Positions 9,140-21,177 of a stretch of DNA of 64,000 nt are shown here, in pieces. Location: contig NC_079492.1 in the NCBI RefSeq assembly GCF_020520425.1, positions 145,793,861 through 145,857,860 on the forward strand, written 5' to 3'. Made by a program: the position numbers and the translations under genes. The notes under the pieces are model-generated. The model worked only from the letters and a program-made list of their open reading frames with translations. It searched no databases and was not told the DNA's origin. The stretch's first letter is position 1. Every line of letters starts with the position of its first letter. Source of the DNA: Spinacia oleracea. Taxonomy: Eukaryota; Streptophyta; Magnoliopsida; Caryophyllales; Amaranthaceae.

Positions 9140-12100
9140 TCAAACCCACCAAGGCTTTGAAGCAAGTTCATCAGAAAATGCATATCGAAATTTAGAGCTA
9201 TATGGTGACCACTCAATTATCTGAGATGCTTTCTTGCTGTTCTTAGCATCAAGGCACCGTTGAATCGAGTCCTGAAGTTTTTTATCAACATTTACGCAGA
9301 CCCACTTTAGAAGTTCATCATATCCCATGGAAGCTTCTTTCGAGAATCTCTCGAGAATCTTTGGAAGAAACACCTTCTTTGACTTCTTTACTATTATGCT
9401 GGTTAGAAGAAACTCCCTCTTTGCCTGTTCTAACTCGTCTCTGACGTTGGCTGCTGTGTAGACCTTCAGCTGTTCATCATAAAACATACATTGTGAACTT
9501 TGATGCATTATTGAGAGTTGGAATGGACAAAACCATAACATAGAATGCAAAGGTTGTTAAAAAAGACGGATTGAACAAATAATAAACAAAACTGTTTTCA
9601 TGTTGAATTCAAATTTCCAGTGCCTAAATGTTTCAGATAATTCGTCCTGGTTAATTTTGTGTAAGCTGCATGATAGGACCTTACAACATCCAAGGGGAAA
9701 GTTAGAGACATATGTTTAGGGTGCGTTCTATTCACCTCATTTTCACTTATTTTTTCTGAATCTATCTTATCTGAACTGAACTTATTATAACTTTATCAAA
9801 ACTTATTTTAGTTATAAAATGTATTTGGTCAACCCTTATTTTTCCTGAACTTATCTGAACTTATTTTTCCTGAATAAGTGGAAATAAGGTGAACAAAACA
9901 ACTTAATACTACGATCAAACGTTATGGAGGTTGTCCAGGAGAAAGGAAGTTACCACAGGATCTGAAAAGGCTCCAGTGCAGAGTGCAAAGCAAACATGGG
10001 ACGGTGAATCAGGAAGACTGAGTTTTGAGCTAAGGAGTTGCTTCTCATCTCCAGATTTCTTTCTAAAGGTCGTTGATAGAAAGGTTTCAACCCACTGCAT
10101 AACAAAACAAGAATCAGAGAAGGCTTGTTTTCCACCGATTTGTCCACTTTTAATAGGAAGATCACTTAGATGATACAGATAAATAACAGAATTTTGTACA
10201 AATGTAACTATAATCATCCAAGCAGGCATATAAGAAATTATCCTGTAACCAAATTCAAACATCACACACAACAAGGAATTACAATCTATCGTGATGTATA
10301 GTAATAACATCTTATTTTACAAGGAAATCAAGTCTTACTACTAGCATTGTCCTCTATTTAACGGATATAGTATTTAATAAGGAGTGGCAAGTTGTAAATA
10401 ACAGTCAAAACACGCGAGGAAGTGAACATAATAAATTAGAAGCTGTATATTATTATGTGCCAAAAGAATGTCCCTCAACATTTGAAGTTGGATTTAAGAA
10501 AATTTCGGAAAAGAGAACCTAGTTTCTATATGGATAATCAGTAAGAACGATAAGTCAGTAGAATGGGAAAGTTCAAGTAAGCATAGAGAAGTCATATAAA
10601 AACACATCATCACCATCTTTAGGGAGAATCACTTCATTTTAAGACAGTCAACAACAAATAGTGATTATTTTAGCATTATTTTTGTGCATCAACCAATTAT
10701 GCAGGTAAAACCATGATTGAGAATAGTCAGAAGCAATTACCCCGCCAGTTCGAGGAGTACGGAAGCAGAAGATTGTATGTTCTATGGCATTTGCAGTGAC
10801 AACTATGCCGCCAATGTTGTAGGCCGCCTGCACTACACAGAGAAACCTGTCAATTCACCAGGTTGTATGATATACAATAATGTGACGAAAACCAGATCAA
10901 TTTCTGAATCATTAAGCTAATAGTATCACTTAGACTGAAATCTTCAGCAACCACTTTAAATCCTCAGAATATACTTGGTATATTTTTTAATCAGAGGACA
11001 TAAATCCTATAATTTCAGAACATCAGCTTTTGCTTTCGACAATGGGTTTCTGCTACTTCTTTACGAATAACATCTATTTTTGGCTTTTTGAGAACAACTA
11101 TTCCCAGATTATTAATATCGATATAAATATATTCAAGGCATTTTCTTGTCTAAAAAAATGCTGTTTAGAATGATAATAATGTTGATATTCATTGTTTTTG
11201 TTCCTAGAGACTTAGATTATCAGAATCCCTTAGCAGGACCTCAAAAATAAGTAATGATAAAAAAAAACCAGGGAAGGATGATGGCTGAGAATTACAGGAA
11301 AGGGAAACATGTGGCTTCGTTATTAAAGTGATTTATTCGTAAGGCACAAATAAAATAACATTTCCCCAACTCATTAAAGGCATTCAAGCACGACATGACG
11401 CATCAATAAGAAAATCATATAATTGCACTACCTTGTGAAACAGAGCTAATCTTCTCAGAGACCTATGGGGGATTCCGTAAGCTAAATATGCCTGCAAAAG
11501 ACAAGGATCAAAGAGTTTTGAAAGGATGAATAAACTAACACGAAAAATTAATACCATTTCATATTGTAAGCCTTACATGCATTATGAGAGAATTATAGAT
11601 GTTGATCCAAAATGCAATCTGGGCTTCGGCTTCCATTTCGCTCACGTTCACCCTTTCTAGTTGCTCAACGAGTGCTCTGCAAGAGGCAATAGAGGTTTGC
11701 GTTAAAAAATTGTGCATACATGACATACTGTAGAAGTTCACTGTATTTAGTAAGGAATTTTTTCATGTGTGTACCATGCACCACAAATAACAAAGAGTTT
11801 ATCCAAGCGACCATAGTGAATCTGAACAACTGAAATTAACTGTATTTAGTAAGGAAATTTTTCATGTGTGTACCATGCACCAGAAATAACAAAGAGTTTA
11901 TCCAAATGACCATAGTGAATCTGAACAACTGAAATTTACAGTAGTTCATCAATTCAAATCTTTTATTTGACAAATAACCAGTGTAACAACAAGGTCAATA
12001 ACATATCTATCCTAAGTTCCAAATTCTTGTTTGTAAATTAACTGCATTGCAAAACACTAAAACCCGTTTACCAGCACAAAATGGTTTTGACCACACGAAG

Positions 12101-15100
12101 GAGCCATTGCCCCCAATAGTGAGGAAAATCTTCTCCTCTAGCTTTAAAAGGGAAATTTTAAAAATAGAACGATCAGAACCCACCTATAGCTGGTGATTGC
12201 ATAAGATGCACGAGAAAACTGCTTTTTATCAGTTGGCATTGAGGATATCTCTACCATTGATTTGGAAGTATGTTTTTTATGGCTGCCTAGCTGGGGGCCG
12301 AAATCAGCGCAAGACTTTGAGATAACAGATGATTGGATATTCCTTAAATTATCTGAGTTTGTCGATGCAGCATTGCAAAACCAGCAGTAAACTGCAGCCA
12401 TACACTTAACCATTTCCTCAGATAACTTGCTAGGGCACTGATGAAGGTAATCCTTTAATGTCCGTACACCAGAATTCTTTACTCTGTCTGGTGTCTTCAC
12501 ATGAACCTGAAACTAAACAACATAAAATCTTATAAGCACGAATCATCAACATCCAAATTCTCAGGGGGAGGTGGAGCCAGGCAGCAAAATGAGAAAAAAT
12601 GACAGGATTTTGAAGAAAGCGAGGTCAGAGGCAGGTGAAAAAGAGAGCCTTCAACTAAATTCACTTCAGCCTTCTGGTCAAGGACATCATCACAAGTTCA
12701 CAACAGGAAGTGTGTCCTGTTATTGCTGGTCTTATCTTCTAGGAGGTCAGCAAGTAGCCTTACCCCTAAGTCCCTAACGGCCTAACCAATAAAAACTGGT
12801 AGGGATACCTATACTAAAACAGGTATGCAAGAGGGGAAAACGAAGAACCCCATTCAAAGAATCTAAAACAACACAAATAAGAGGAGATGTGCATAAAAGT
12901 AAAGAAAGAACGGGGGTTAAATGGTGATGCATAATCACTACTCTTGGGCCTTACATAAGGCCCCACCTATGCAGCTAGGCCCGGGCCCACGGCGCACGGG
13001 TGTCGGGTGTACAATGGCCAGTTTGGAACCAAAAGAGGTGGAAACTGTAAAATTTCCAAAATAAGGGTACAAGGCATGGTCTTCCTAATGGTTTCAGAAT
13101 GGCAATATACAACGCTTATTCAAATCTATTTATAGGAGGAGATGGTTTAGTTATCACACTCAACTGACTCAAGCACCCTTACCGAGAAGCTTACAGAGTA
13201 GCAGGTACTCTTTCTAGATATGGCTTCCCTGTTACTGGTTCAAACGATTTTGGAACAGGAGAACATATACAACTTGATCCTCTTGTATGATTAGATAAAC
13301 AAGGTTACTGCCTTGACCGATGGCAATCCTAGCTTAAGTTTTATCCATACTATTAAAAGAACAAGATTTGATACGAACTCAATATGGAAATAATTCATTG
13401 ATTTCACCAAAAAAAAAGACAGTGCTAGTATATAATTTCATGACTAGGTTAAGCACCAATAGTTGCTGTCTGCTGCTTTTAAAGCTGCAAAAACACATGT
13501 CTGGAAATTACCTTCATCTTGTTAGAACAAGGCTTGTCATAATGGATGTCTTTTTTCTCCGTGCATACTGAGGCATGTTTAATCTTTCCATCTTTCTTCG
13601 CAGAAGTGTTTTTCAAAGAAAAAGCTAGCAAAGGAAATTTCTTCGAGGAACAAAATGCACTTGAAATGATGCTAGGATGTTTCCTTGGTTTGTTTTTCGT
13701 ATGAAGAGGGGAACTCATGCCAGAGGTTTGCACAGAAGATGGCTGACTGGCACACTGTTCAAATATGTTCCTGTACAGAGTAAGAACATGCTGCTCTCTA
13801 TTGGAAACCTCTTCTTCAAGTAACTCAATCTCGGCAATCAGCTCCTTCGCCTGAGAAAACTCAGAAAAGTTAACTGCAGTAGACCCACTTACCAATATCA
13901 AGAAGCACAGAAGATAATTTTTTTTAGCAATCTTCTACTTGCTTAAAATAATTCAACATAATGCTAGTAAGCAAGAGGATTCAAGCTCCCAAGTCAAGTC
14001 GTCCCTAGTGGATTAAGGCTAAATTTTATTGAGGATCTAAATGCCATCAAATACTCCACGCCCTTAAGAATTCCATGTTGGTCAATTCTTATATCATAAG
14101 AATTGTTTCGTCAATATGTATCGACATTCGTTTAAAGTTTTTACTTCGGCTAATGGTCAGAATATTTTGAAGCATTTTCACAAGTGGAAGTCATCAATAG
14201 CTATTTGGTTTACTGCATTGAAGGTATTTTTTTACGGCTTTTACCTGAGAGGCAAAATGCCTATGACCTGGAGACAAAGCACTAGAAGCCCGGCCAATTG
14301 CTTTCTCAAGCATATTGCGCATTGACTTCTCTTGTTGCAAACGTGACTGAAGCAGATACACCTGCGATTAGAATTACACCATAAAGATATATGTTATGCA
14401 CATAATGTAATTAACCTGTAACAGTTGAGAAATTGAGATCCCCTCTTTCATAAGCAACATTAGCTCAAGTCATGTAGCCCTTGCCCAGCAATACACATAT
14501 TCAGAGCAAGAAAGAAGAACACCTACTTGACATTCTTCCTTTTCTTATTCTAAAACGAGGTAAGATATTCTTTCAAAAATAAAATATCAAGAGAAATATC
14601 ATTCAACACAGTATCTTACATCCTTTTCCAAAGAGGCACGATGATTTGACGAGCTTGTACTTGAATCAATAGATTGACATTGACCATTAAGAGGGGTTTG
14701 AGAGCCATAGGTCCTTGTAGAAAATGGGGAGTCCTAGAACAACAGGAACACACACAAAAACAACACGCAAGTTCGTCAAAAGTAATCCATATTCATCATC
14801 TAGATAATATAACAAGGTTCAAAGTTGCAACATTCAGAGTACTATTGTCGAACCCTTTAAACAAAATTATAGTCCGACCATCATTCAGAGAAACTTCATT
14901 CTAAACCATTACATACTAGTAAAGGGAATATGTGAGCTTACGAGTAACAAGTTATTGTTGCACTCATTAGAATAAGGAGCTCCAAATCTTGAAGTATCAC
15001 CTTTCCTGTCTGAAGCACTGAAGTGAGAAAAAATGGAGGCATTTAGACAGCAATTTACACACCCCAATTATCATAAACTAATTTACTTATACATTAATTT

Positions 15101-16241
15101 GTTCTCGGCTGAAGTAATTAGCATTCAAATCTCCATCACCTATATAACATATCGAAGACTCTTCACCAAAAAACATTCCTTTTTAACATGCTTAAACAAA
15201 AAATTACCCATTAATTACTGCAATTATCAAAGAACTCAACTGACATTCCTCCAAGCTCAACCAATGATAAGTAAACAAACACCGAAAATTTCAACAAATT
15301 TGATAAAATTCCCAGAAGCTATAAAAGGAAGATGATTCAGAAATCACTTTAAATTGTCAAATACAAGCCCATATTTAGTAGAAACTAGAAACTGATACAA
15401 AACTACAAAACAACCAACATATTTAGAATATACATAACTAAATAAATACCAAATTGTTTGATTCAACAACCCAATAGAGCTGAATAGACAAATAAGCTAA
15501 ATTAACTTGCTTTAATTCATTATAAACAACAAAAAAACTAAAATATAAAACCCAGAAAAAGGAATACAAAAATGTGGTGGTATATACAATAAGCAATGTT
15601 GTCACCTCCTTGAGCGCCTATGGTGGACTAAAACCCCATTCTCTCTCCTCCCACCAGTACATTCATCTTTACCTATGCTCAAACCCTCCATTAAATTTTT
15701 CTGGGTTTTTCCTAAACAGTGAAAATTACACAAAAAAAAACCCTCACTTCCAAGTTCCTACACTACAAAAAATTGTTAAAAACTTAAAATAGGTGTACCA
15801 AAATGGAGTCACTTTACTGTACTCCAACTAACAAAATTGAAGTAGGAGTTAGAGTAGTAAATGTGCAAGGACAGTGATAAAGACCGCTCAATCAGTCAAT
15901 CATACCCATAAATTTTTAAAAAAATTGAGTAAAAACTATATTAAAATTGGAATTATGTCTTTGTTTTTGACAGTTGATTTATACTGTAGGAAAACCCAGT
16001 AAGATGATAACACGAATTACCCAATAAATGTGGGACAAAAGGGGTGAAATTGAATTAAACGAAGCAGAATTGCAAAGAAATGTAATAAATTGAAAGGGGT
16101 AAGTTGTGTGAGGTTGGAGGGCATTAAATAAGGGAGAAGAAGAAGCAATAAATATTTCACCTGCAACTGCGTGTGAGAGAAAACTGCGGCCTTCTGTTTA
16201 GGGAACGGCAAACAACAAGGTGATGTTGAGTTTGTTGTTGT

Positions 16242-16272
<31 letters not shown>

Positions 16273-16309
16273 CTATTTTCTGGAGTATGGGCTCTGAGGC
16301 CTCTGCCAT
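9140..16309 (-). CDS. DUF547 / ternary-complex-factor MIP1 leucine-zipper protein
   Basis: Eleven exons in transcript order: 16309-16161, 15017-14942, 14733-14620, 14361-14245, 13850-13512, 12506-12184, 11676-11577, 11491-11432, 10827-10741, 10094-9954, 9469-9140. All have GT-AG introns and phases that join exactly to 611 aa. Start: MAEASEPILQ, followed by nine His and four Gln. Residues about 105-190 form the MIP1-type leucine zipper (HRASLEKDVYLLQSRLQQEK; AKELIAEIELLEEEVSNREQ). About 373-525 is the DUF547 domain (AQIAFWINIYNSLIMHAYLA; AAYNIGGIVVTANAIE; CFALCTGAFSDP). The C-terminus ends FRYAFSDELASKPWWV, the usual family ending. Plant relatives are described as MIP1-like; the biochemical role of DUF547 is not settled. 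Introns carry a MITE (9719-9902) and a 99-bp tandem duplication. Confidence 0.93.
9719..9902. mobile_element. Tourist/Harbinger-like MITE, copy 2
   Basis: 184 bp, starts GGGTGCGTTCTATTCACC, ends in the inverted counterpart (GTGGAAATAAGGTGAACAAA), flanked by TTA on both sides (9716-9718, 9903-9905). Located in the last intron of the MIP1-like gene. Little expansion of TGAACTTATC compared with copy 1. Confidence 0.75.
11741..11938. repeat. tandem duplication, 2 x 99 bp
   Basis: Units 11741-11839 and 11840-11938, both starting CTGTATTTAGTAAGGAA, differ at only a few positions. They lie within the intron between exons 6 and 7 of the MIP1-like gene. Confidence 0.9.
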
Positions 16310-16373
16310 AAACCCATAATGAATCAATGGGTTTCTCTGTTAAAGGGCGGGGTTTGAGCAACAACGTCTTCAA
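16159..16373 (-). other. possible overlapping upstream ORF of the MIP1-like gene
   Basis: An ATG at 16373, 64 nt upstream of the proposed start and in another frame, reads through exon 1 (the CAT repeat becomes ten Ser) into exon 2, where it stops after about six more codons. It therefore overlaps the main start. If the mRNA begins upstream of it, it should lower initiation at the main ATG. The main frame is preferred because exon 1 length and the exon 2 and 3 phases fit only that frame. Confidence 0.5.
16244..16270 (-). repeat. coding CAT repeat (poly-His)
   Basis: Nine CAT codons followed by CAA codons in exon 1 of the MIP1-like gene, giving His9-Gln4 after MAEASEPILQKID. Likely length-polymorphic. 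Confidence 0.85.
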
Positions 16374-16414
16374 AGTTCAAACTCATTTAGTATTGGATTT
16401 GGAGGAGGTGCACC

Positions 16415-16642
16415 TGAAAATGACACCGGGCCGGGCCATGTCAAGACGTGACACTGTCCGACCCGACTAACCACGTTAAATTGCATGAAATTAAACTTAG
16501 GTATGTAAACATAGCACGACTCTGAACATGTGAGCTTGGGTTGTGACTATGATGTCCTTTTGAAATTTCCGACACGCTACGACATGTAAACTGGTAAAGC
16601 ACGCGAACTCGACACGAGATACGACACACAATCTATCTTTAG
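16415..16642. mobile_element. degenerate hAT-like repeat-filled element (TAAA-end family)
   Basis: The left end TGAAAATGACACCGGGCC and right end AATCTATCTTTA resemble the ends of the element at 47188-47531. Flanking octamers GGTGCACC and GGTGAATC agree at 6 of 8 positions. The interior has scattered GGCC and CGACAC motifs. It looks like an older relative, sitting about 100 bp upstream of the MIP1-like start. Confidence 0.4.
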
Positions 16643-17410
16643 GTGAATCGGTAGGAGTAAGAAGACGCTACAACTACGAATTTCCAAAATGATCTATTGG
16701 GGCCTACTCGTTAGCCTTTTTTGGTTCCCCCTAATTACATGGCTTCTAAAATCGTAAAACCACAAATTAAAAAACAATAATATCGAGCAAATCCTATAAC
16801 TCTTGTTGTCATGTCGTTGTGAAATCATTATTTATTTTACACCGAACAAAATAAAAAATAATTTTATTTAAGTTCGTTGGTATAAGATGATTTAGACAAA
16901 ATAAATTGAACAAAGCAGTCAGTGCGGAACTGATTTTGACACACCTCTATATAAGTAGGATATTATAGTTTATTGTGTCTTTACAATGAATATGCCAAAG
17001 TTACGTTTTTGTGTGCCAAACTCACTACTCACATTAGTCTTGTATCTGATTTTAATTTCATGGAGTAACAACTCTAACAACTACGTATCAACATCAAACT
17101 TAAGACAATAGTGCAAATATAACTAGCACCCGCAAATAAGTTTAAGTACAAAATTAAATGAAGATAACATGGTTTTAGTTGAATTCGCTTTCAAATAGGA
17201 TTGGTGATTTGGTGGGACAATAAGCAATAGAATATGAAACCTATTAAATCCGACTAAAAATGTTAACAAAAAACCCCTATTACTCAATAGTCGAGCCTAA
17301 TTTATTAGAATGCAACTATTCTTTCAAGTGGTAATGTGGTATACCCCTTATATGAAATACTACATGGCTTGCTCTACTAGCCATCTCTTAAGAGTTACTT
17401 CGTATATGAG

Positions 17411-17456
17411 AGTGATGTATAGCTCAGTTGGTTAAAGTTTTCATCTCGGTTCCAGA
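17411..17456 (+). repeat. tRNA-like SINE head fragment
   Basis: TATAGCTCAGTTGGTTAAAG matches a pol III A-box context and is followed by CATCTCGGTTCC, as in plant tRNA-derived SINE heads. No proper B-box, acceptor stem or poly(A) follows, so it is a truncated SINE rather than a tRNA gene. Confidence 0.4.
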
Positions 17457-18010
17457 TGAGGTGTGTCAAAATGGGTTGTATTGAAACCCACCCAACCCAT
17501 GAAACGCAACTCACACAACAACGTACCCAACCCACCTGACACACAAACCCAACCCCAAACCCGCCATCTTAATTTAAATTATTCTATTGTTTAAATATAC
17601 ATTAACTACATTTATGTAAGTATGTCAATAACATAAAAATTAATTAATTTAAGTTCATATAAAATTTTATAGTTTTTAACGCTTAGGTAATCGTCCAAAA
17701 CCACTTGACCAGTTGACCCACATCAACTCATAAAATTCGTCTAAACCCACCAAACTCACCAAACCCATCGAAGTTACATCAGACCCCAAAACCTGTCGTA
17801 ACTAGCAAAACCCATTGGACCACTCGACCGCACAACCAGGCCACCACGACCAACGACCCACATGACCCATGACCCATGACCCATCATGTATTGTGTTCAT
17901 TTTTTTCAACATAACCCACGATCTGACCTACCCCGACTTTCACTAAGACAAGTCGTATGTCAACCATCCCCGACCCATGACCCACCCAACCCGCCACGAT
18001 AGCCATCTCT
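17457..18010. repeat. degenerate CCCAACCC / GACCCA repeat block
   Basis: Starts GTGTGTCAAAATGGG and is dominated by ACCCAACCC, CCCACC and GACCCATGACCC units around an AT-rich centre, like the hAT-like elements elsewhere in the window. Ends near GCCATCTCTA. No matching 8-bp flanks were found, so it is either an old member or a different repeat. Confidence 0.4.
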
Positions 18011-18515
18011 AACCATAAACAACAATATATGCACGTTCATAACTTCGAATTTAATAGGAGCAAGTAATTATTATTATTCCTTCACCAACTAATAATAGCC
18101 ACATATAAAAATTTCTTAGAGATAAACCACTCCACTATTATGATTATATTCTTAATCACCTTTATTATCATTGGCCAAGTCCGCAACAAAATTTACAACT
18201 TAATTTAAGACAATGGATAAGAGTTACAACTTTATCATAATTAAAATAAAACAACATATACTTTGCCATTGACATGGATATTCCAACGGACCAACATTAG
18301 ACATATACACCAAAGTTCCAAAGTCCATAATATTTTTATATAATCTTTATGTCAATTAAGATTAGGTAAGCAAGCTAGTTTAAGGGGGATAATATTGTAT
18401 TATGCTCTCCATAATGCTCCTATAATCAAATCAAAAGGGCGGTAGGCCGGCGACTAATTAAAGAGTGACAGATCATTAAGTGGGCCAATTGGACGGTGCC
18501 ACATGGATCAAGGGC

Positions 18516-18524
18516 ATATATAAA
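18516..18524 (+). promoter_or_regulatory. TATA box of TIP2 gene
   Basis: TATATAAAC lies about 95 bp upstream of the aquaporin ATG, at a normal distance for a plant TATA promoter with a 60-70 nt leader. Confidence 0.7.
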
Positions 18525-18618
18525 CAGTAGAATTTCAACCATGAAAGATCATTACAATCACAACTTTGAGCCTAATTAATTAACTAATCATTTCTATCAA
18601 AGTAATTAGAGAGCAAAA

Positions 18619-21177
18619 ATGGTGAAGTTGACAATTGGTAACTTTGGTGACTCTTTTAGTGTTGCTTCAATCAAGGCTTATTTAGCTGAGTTTATTGCTA
18701 CTCTACTCTTTGTTTTTGCTGGAGTAGGATCTGCCGTTGCCTTCAGTAAGTGTTTAGTATGTTGTTGATTAATTAGGGTTTTGTAACCTTATTTTTACGT
18801 GCGAGTAATACTAAACAAGGTAAAAACTTGTGACAAAATCACACATCATTTATTTTTATTTTTTTTGGAGAAAAGGAGTAGCTACTTAATTACTTAAAAT
18901 ACGCATACATATAATGTTTGTTCAACTAGCTCCACTCCTTGTGGAGGTCAAAATACAGGCACATATCGCCCAATTACTACGAAGCAAGCATGCTTCCAAA
19001 GCAGGAGGAGCCAGGAGTTCATCATTTATTTATTCGGTCATTAAATTTTTGAAGTTTCCACTTTATACTATGTTGTACAGAGTACTAATTCATAACTGTT
19101 ACAACCTGATTGGTAAAGACTTGGTCTCGTAATCTCAAAGTTATGGGGATTTCCTTTATAACCCCTCATTTCCAATGAGTCTGACATGCAAAGTTGGCTG
19201 AAAATACTTGTAAAAAGTACCAATTCAATAAAGTTCTTCATCGTACCTTCTAAAAGAAAAATTACAACCTGTTTAGTGGACTATATGAATTTCAGCGGGG
19301 TTTGACTCATTATATGAGAGATTTTTACTCATATAAAAAAAATCTTGTACGTACAAATTTTGTTGTAAATATTTTGTGATTAGCATGTTAGTAAATGCTT
19401 AATTATGCTTTATGCATGTATGTGCAGGTAAGGTGACAGAGGGAGGAGCATTAGACCCAGCAGGGCTAGTAGCAGTGGCAGTGGCTCATGCATTTGCACT
19501 ATTTGTTGGGGTTTCCATAGCAGCCAACATTTCAGGTGGACATTTAAATCCAGCTGTCACTTTTGGATTGGCTATTGGAGGTAACATCACCCTCCTTACT
19601 GGGTTTTTCTACTGGGTTGCTCAAGTCCTTGGCTCTATTGTTGCCTGCCTTCTCCTCAAATGGACCTCCAATGGCATGGTAAGTTGCTGAACTTCTTTTC
19701 CTCTTTCTTACTAGTGACCTATAAATAAACGAACCACCTTGGCTTATAACCTAAGGGTCTAACCTGTGTAGTTGACTAGTCGGGCCTGTTTTTTCTACGA
19801 CTACGAGTCTACAGTCTCTGCAGGCTCGACTCTTAACATGTCCAAAATGATATACAAAACATGAATCTGTTTAAAAAATGGCACCAAAATTGGTAAAGTT
19901 TTGTTTTACATGGCCCAAATTTCCCATCATTGTGCCAAAAAAAAAGTTGTTGAAAAAAGTTAAATTTGTAGAGACCTTTTATTTATTAAACTATAGCACA
20001 AGACCCTTACCTGAGTTGGGTCGGTCTTGAGAGTTTGTAAGAGGTTCTGGTCTAGTATGATCTTTATCCTTATAGGAAAAAAAAAAAACTTGGATAAGTT
20101 ACTATAAAATTTTGAAGCAAAGAGGAATAAATAATCCATTTAATACGAAGAAGTATTGTCTAACATACTTGTAAGGAACCTGCTAACTACCTTACATAAT
20201 CACTCAATTTTAACCACTAGACGAACACCTTAAGTGTAAGTCGGAACTCATTGTATAAAAATATACAAGACGGTGGTAAGTCCTAACTTTTTTTTCATCA
20301 CTTAGGTTATTTATCATTGTTCGACTTACACATTTATAAGCTACAACCTTAAACTCCTAATATTTGATTTGCGTCAACTTCTATATATGACCGATTTATC
20401 GAAAATACCATTTTGATTGCTTAACTAGTTGGTTTCATTGATTAACTAATTAATTTGAATGCTTAACTAATTAGTTTTATTGTTTAACTAATTGTTTTTT
20501 GTGCGTAATTAATTGATTTCATTGCTTAACTTATATGAACCAAGCGTCCAAGACTGCCTTATATAAAATTTTGTATTTGATTTGAGATTACAATCTTTAA
20601 TCATTACCAACGAGGTCTTGGCTATGTGGTTAAGAATGAGGTCTATGTACGATATGTCTCATGTTCGAATTCTCCTGCCCCATTAGTTATTTATATGGAA
20701 TATTACACTTGTGGCTTATTCACGCAAAAAAAAAAAAAAAAAAAAAGTTTAACCATTGAGTGATTAATTATAATTTGCTTAATTTTTGTGAATTAAAAAC
20801 AGAGCATTCCAGCCCATGGAGTTGCCTCAGGAATGAACGCAATTGAAGGCATAGTGATGGAAATTGTCATCACCTTTGCACTTGTCTACACCGTTTACGC
20901 CACTGCTGCTGACCCGAAGAAGGGCCAAATCGGAATCCTTGCCCCAATTGCAATCGGGTTCATTGTCGGAGCCAACATTCTTGCTGCTGGCCCATTCAGC
21001 GGTGGTTCAATGAACCCAGCCCGATCTTTCGGCCCAGCTATTGTTAGTGGTGACCTTTCTCAGAGCTGGATCTACTGGGTCGGCCCACTTATTGGTGGTG
21101 GGCTTGCTGGGCTTGTTTATGGTGATATCTTTATTGGGTCTTATGAACCTGTTCCACCCTCTGAAAGTTATGCTTAA
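18619..21177 (+). CDS. TIP2: tonoplast intrinsic protein, TIP2 (delta-TIP) aquaporin
   Basis: Three exons (18619-18745, 19428-19678, 20803-21177) with GT-AG introns give 250 aa, the normal TIP length. Six membrane helices and both pore motifs are present: [12 protein letters not shown] (NPA at 83-85) and [11 protein letters not shown] (NPA at 197-199). The selectivity-filter set His63, Ile in helix 5, Gly194, Arg200 is the TIP2 type, and His131 in loop C is also present. In Arabidopsis TIP2;1 this set goes with ammonia as well as water permeability, so a vacuolar water/NH3 channel is the likely role. The start [13 protein letters not shown] precedes the conserved FKAYLAEF-like helix 1. Intron 1 carries a LINE-tail insertion and intron 2 a SINE. 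A poly(A) signal-like AATAAAA lies near 21349. Confidence 0.97.
18856..19019 (-). mobile_element. 5'-truncated retroposon (LINE-tail-like) in TIP2 intron 1
   Basis: A 164-bp insertion with an A-rich tail on the minus strand (T-rich at its left edge), flanked by the exact 12-bp duplication CATCATTTATTT (18844-18855, 19020-19031). The long target duplication and tail indicate LINE-type target-primed insertion. The body has no recognisable tRNA head. Confidence 0.65.
20418..20530. repeat. short tandem repeat in TIP2 intron 2
   Basis: About five degenerate units of TGCTTAACTAATTGGTTTC-like sequence, each about 24 bp. Confidence 0.6.
20606..20747 (+). mobile_element. tRNA-derived SINE in TIP2 intron 2
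   Basis: A-box-like TGGCTATGTGGTTAAG and B-box-like ATGTTCGAATTCTCC are about 35 bp apart, followed by a short body and a poly(A) tail of about 21. Flanks TTTAATCATT and TTTAACCATT (9 of 10 match) are a target duplication at 20596-20605 and 20748-20757. Confidence 0.8.

Larger units (their letters stand above)
16643..18618. other. divergent intergenic region between MIP1-like and TIP2 genes
   Basis: No coding exon seen. Contains a tRNA-like fragment (17411-17456), a block of ACCCA/CCAACCC-type degenerate repeats (17457-18010), and the promoter of the aquaporin gene at its right end. Confidence 0.6.

Noticed and set aside
16017-16373. ORF MKTLLLKPRP with poly-Ser as the N-terminus of the MIP1-like protein
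   Set aside because: Its frame cannot be joined to exons 2-11 at good splice sites; the frame starting at 16309 joins exactly. Kept only as a possible upstream ORF.
17411-17456. tRNA gene
   Set aside because: A-box-like sequence only; no acceptor stem, anticodon arm or B-box in place, so more likely a SINE fragment.
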